In this document: positions 39,739 to 42,204 of the stretch, one piece after another
Layout of the letters: every line of letters begins with the position of its first letter
Numbering within the stretch: position 1 is the stretch's first letter
Assembly (NCBI RefSeq): GCF_944388365.1
Contig: NZ_CALXIN010000011.1
Location: forward strand, 1-42,204
Reading direction: 5' to 3'
DNA from: an uncultured Negativibacillus sp.
Lineage (GTDB): Bacteria; Bacillota; Clostridia; Oscillospirales; Ruminococcaceae
DNA: 42,204 bases
Position numbers and translations under genes: made by a program
The notes under the pieces: model-generated
Seen by the model: the letters and a program-made list of their open reading frames with translations, nothing else
Told to the model about the DNA's origin: nothing
The model's database searches: none

Positions 39739-41067
39739 GTGGGATTTAATACACTGACATTTCATTTTCTGTTCCTGCCGGTGGCTATGCTGCTGTTCTA
39801 CGTCTGTCCGCCCAAATACAAAAATGCGGCGCTGGTACTGGCGTCGTTTCTGTTTTATGTGGCAAATGATCTGAAAAATCTGCCGATGCTGCTCTTTTCG
39901 GTGATGTTTGACTATCTTGTCTGTGCAAAGCTGGTGCGTTCCAACGGTCAGATGAAGGGCAGAAAGATTGCGTTCTGGCTGAGCATCATCAAGAATATCG
40001 GACTGATGATCGCGGCGATGGCGATGCGGGAGCTGTCGGCACAAGCCCTTCCGCTGGGACTGATGGTCTATACCGTCACCTCGATGGGCTATGTCATCGA
40101 CGTCTACAACGGTGACGAGCGGTTTGACGGAAATATCGTGGACTATCTGCTGTTTACCTCCTTTTTTGGCAAGCTCTATGCCGGACCGATCGTGCAGTAC
40201 TCCGACCTCAAGACACAGTGGGAAAGCCGAGATCTGTCGCTGGAGCATGTGCAGAAAGGATTGCAGCTGTATGTGGCAGGACTTGCGCGCCTGGTCATTC
40301 TGGCGGGAGGCATCCTTTCGGTGCAGCAGGCGGTGGAAGCCATCCCTGAGGGAGAAAAAACGGTACTGTCGGTGTGGGTGCTCATCATCACCTCCACCTT
40401 CGGTCTGTATTATACGCTGACCGGTTACTGTGATATGGCACGGGGACTGGCATCGTTTTTTGGCATGGAGTTTCCCGAAAACTTTAATTATCCGTTTCAG
40501 GCGCGGTCGGTCTCGGACTTTTTTAATCGCTTTAATATCACCGTCACCCGCTTTATCAACCGCTATGTCTATGTTTTTCTGGGTGCGGATACCAACGGCG
40601 TCCTCTCCACCATCGTAAATACCCTGCTGACCACCATGCTGATGGGACTGTGGTTTGGTCTGCGGTTAAATTATCTGGTGTGGGGAATCTATTTTACCTG
40701 CTTTATCCTGCTGGAAAAATATTTCCTGATGAAGTATCTGCAAAAGATACCGCCGATTTTTGACCGCATCTATACGTTTATCATCGTCATGTTCTCGTTT
40801 ACCATCTTTTCGGGCAGCTCGCTGCGGGAAACGGCGGTAAATTTGCAGTGCATGTTTGGACTGGGCAGTCTGCCGCTGTTTAATAACCGTATGATCTACA
40901 TTCTTTCTACCAATTATCTGATCATCCTGCTCAGCTTCTTTTTTGCGACCAGCCTGTCCGCAATCATCGGAAACTTTATCAGAGCAAAACTGCCGCGCCT
41001 TTTTCACATGGCAGGCGGACTGCTCTACTTTGGCATATTCGTCGCGTCTATTTCGTTTTTAATCTAG
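39739..41067 (+). CDS. MBOAT (AlgI-like) O-acyltransferase homologue lacking catalytic His
   Basis: A 442-residue polytopic membrane protein of the MBOAT/AlgI-DltB family, which normally passes acyl groups across the membrane for wall or polysaccharide O-acetylation. The fold markers are present: LPLGLMVYTVTSMGYVIDVY, FGKLYAGPIVQYSDL, TLTGYCDMARGLASFFG, and FPENFNYPF with VSDFFNRFNITVTRFINRYV. The catalytic loop, normally GLWHGxxWxxVxWGxYHG, reads GLWFGLRLNYLVWGIYFT, so both histidines are Phe (306 and 319). Start is GTG with AAGGGGAG upstream. The DHHW-like gene follows 15 bases later. Confidence 0.87.
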   Translation: MGFNTLTFHFLFLPVAMLLFYVCPPKYKNAALVLASFLFYVANDLKNLPMLLFSVMFDYLVCAKLVRSNGQMKGRKIAFWLSIIKNIGLMIAAMAMRELSAQALPLGLMVYTVTSMGYVIDVYNGDERFDGNIVDYLLFTSFFGKLYAGPIVQYSDLKTQWESRDLSLEHVQKGLQLYVAGLARLVILAGGILSVQQAVEAIPEGEKTVLSVWVLIITSTFGLYYTLTGYCDMARGLASFFGMEFPENFNYPFQARSVSDFFNRFNITVTRFINRYVYVFLGADTNGVLSTIVNTLLTTMLMGLWFGLRLNYLVWGIYFTCFILLEKYFLMKYLQKIPPIFDRIYTFIIVMFSFTIFSGSSLRETAVNLQCMFGLGSLPLFNNRMIYILSTNYLIILLSFFFATSLSAIIGNFIRAKLPRLFHMAGGLLYFGIFVASISFLI

Positions 41068-41082
41068 GAAAGGGGATTCGGC

Positions 41083-42204
41083 ATGAAGTATAAGGTCCTT
41101 CCGGGGCTTCTCCTTGCGTTGCTGATGGGATCGGCGGGAGTGTGGGCGCTGTTGAGCCACGCCGGAGCTTTCCCAAAGTTTAACCGCTATTACCAGCTGG
41201 ACGACTATCTGGAGGATGTGGAAGCAGCCATGCAGAAAAGCATCCCGTTTTCGGAGGAGCTGTCCTCTCTGGCGGTGACGCTAAAGATGGCAGGCGGCGC
41301 CAAGGAGTTTGACAATATTTTTATCGGGGACGATATTCTGGTGGAGGATATTGGAGATCCTGACCAGGAGCAGACCGAGCAAAATACCCAGGCACTCAAT
41401 ACGCTGGCGGAAAACAGCAGAATCCCGACCTATGTGATGCTGCTGCCGACCAAATGTGCGATCAAGCAGAATGAGATCCCACAGGTGGCGCCGCTGTTTA
41501 ACCAGAAACAGTTCATCGAAAGAACCTACAATGGACTGCTGGGCAAGGTGACGGTGGTGGATGTCTATCCGACCCTGTTCTCCAAGCTGGAGGAGGATCT
41601 GTACTATAAAACAGACCCGCACCTGACGGCGCTGGGAGCGTACAGTGTCTATGAGGTGCTGGCACAGCGACTGGACAACACCCCAAAGCCGCAGGAGGAT
41701 TTTGACATTCAGTATGTCAGCCACGACTATTACGGGCAGACCTATCAGCGATCGACCTATAAAAATGTATCGCCTGATGTCATTGCGCTCTACCGCTATC
41801 AGAAGAACAACCGCAATTATACCGTCACCCATAACGACGGCTATTCCTACACCTATGATTCGCTCTATCCTGAACAGCTGTTGATGCTGGAGGATGAGAT
41901 GAATGTGCTGTTGGGAGGAAATACCGGCGACATCACCATCCGCAGCAATCTGCGCACACAAAATACCCTGTTGGTGGTGGGAGATGACAGCATCCTGCCG
42001 GTGCTGCCGTTTTTGGCAGCACATTATTCCCAGATCCGGTTTGTGGATCTGAGCGATATGAGCAAAGAGGAGATCGAGCAGATCGACTGCGGCAATTATC
42101 AGCGGATGCTGATTGCCTACTCGGTGGATACCTTTATCCACGATGCCGATCCGGCCAAGATGGTGTATCTGGACACCGAGCAAACAGGGGAGCAACCTCT
42201 TTCC
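41083..42204 (+). CDS. DHHW/AlgX-like extracytoplasmic protein (partial, runs off the window)
   Basis: The first 374 residues, open to the window end. A signal anchor (about 4-24) is followed by an SGNH-like periplasmic or cell-surface domain of the DHHW/AlgX type, the usual partner of MBOAT proteins in polysaccharide O-acetylation. IPFSEEL, FIGDDILVEDI and the YYKTDPHLTALGAY block fit the family. The diagnostic DHHW is DPHL (178-181), keeping Asp and the second His. The Ser-containing GDS motif reads GDDS (300-303), shifting the Ser. AAAGGGGATTCGGC precedes ATG. It is almost certainly co-transcribed with the MBOAT gene. Confidence 0.85.
   Translation, partial: MKYKVLPGLLLALLMGSAGVWALLSHAGAFPKFNRYYQLDDYLEDVEAAMQKSIPFSEELSSLAVTLKMAGGAKEFDNIFIGDDILVEDIGDPDQEQTEQNTQALNTLAENSRIPTYVMLLPTKCAIKQNEIPQVAPLFNQKQFIERTYNGLLGKVTVVDVYPTLFSKLEEDLYYKTDPHLTALGAYSVYEVLAQRLDNTPKPQEDFDIQYVSHDYYGQTYQRSTYKNVSPDVIALYRYQKNNRNYTVTHNDGYSYTYDSLYPEQLLMLEDEMNVLLGGNTGDITIRSNLRTQNTLLVVGDDSILPVLPFLAAHYSQIRFVDLSDMSKEEIEQIDCGNYQRMLIAYSVDTFIHDADPAKMVYLDTEQTGEQPLS

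Overview
The window reads as a chromosomal segment of an endospore-forming, moderately GC-balanced Firmicute of class Clostridia, most like the Oscillospiraceae/Ruminococcaceae. This rests on gene order (yicC-remA-gmk-rpoZ-priA-def-fmt-yugP-rsmB-rlmN-stp-prkC, then rsgA-thiN-spoVM), consensus SigA promoters with strong AGGAGG-type ribosome sites, a T-box leader on leuA, and the 28-codon sporulation gene spoVM. The genus cannot be fixed from the sequence alone.

Layout. 1-814 has no credible protein gene. It holds a tRNA-Ser 3'-end-like fragment, two terminators, a perfect hairpin and a tandem 185/186-bp repeat. 815-7007 is a set of short plus-strand units (YetF-like DUF421 protein, GNAT acetyltransferase, class I glutamine amidotransferase, MATE transporter, PerR-like regulator plus a divergent 6-pyruvoyl-tetrahydropterin-synthase homologue, small zinc-ribbon membrane protein), interrupted by one minus-strand cysteine-rich protein. 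A minus-strand tRNA-Ala(GGC) with a perfect consensus promoter follows, then a FkbM-type methyltransferase.

8486-23503 is the conserved core. The yicC...prkC run covers RNA turnover, GMP synthesis, RNA polymerase omega, replication restart, initiator-methionine formylation and deformylation, rRNA methylation and the PP2C/PASTA-kinase signalling pair. It ends in a hairpin. A second unit carries a GNAT enzyme, rsgA, thiN and spoVM with overlapping start/stop codons. 23609-27168 contains prmA, rsmE, a VanY-type D,D-carboxypeptidase, an unknown membrane protein and a DUF896 protein.

27252-29276 is minus-strand leuA under a leucine (CUG) T-box. 29412-35394 holds an AT-rich gene interrupted by an in-frame stop, hpf, a THUMP-containing RNA methyltransferase, a CPCC protein tail-to-tail with an SGNH hydrolase, a 2-hydroxyacid dehydrogenase, an XRE membrane regulator and TspO. 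35521-42204 is a plus-strand run: DUF6483-like protein, comEC, holA, rnmV, an MBOAT O-acyltransferase homologue and a DHHW/AlgX-like protein cut by the window end.

The most unusual signal is at the right end. The MBOAT protein has Phe at both conserved His positions (WHG to WFG, YHG to YFT), and its DHHW partner has DPHL in place of DHHW and GDDS in place of GDS. Together they look like a paired, catalytically altered version of a cell-surface O-acetylation module. ComEC, four genes upstream, also has a degenerate metallo-beta-lactamase region and no ordinary start codon.
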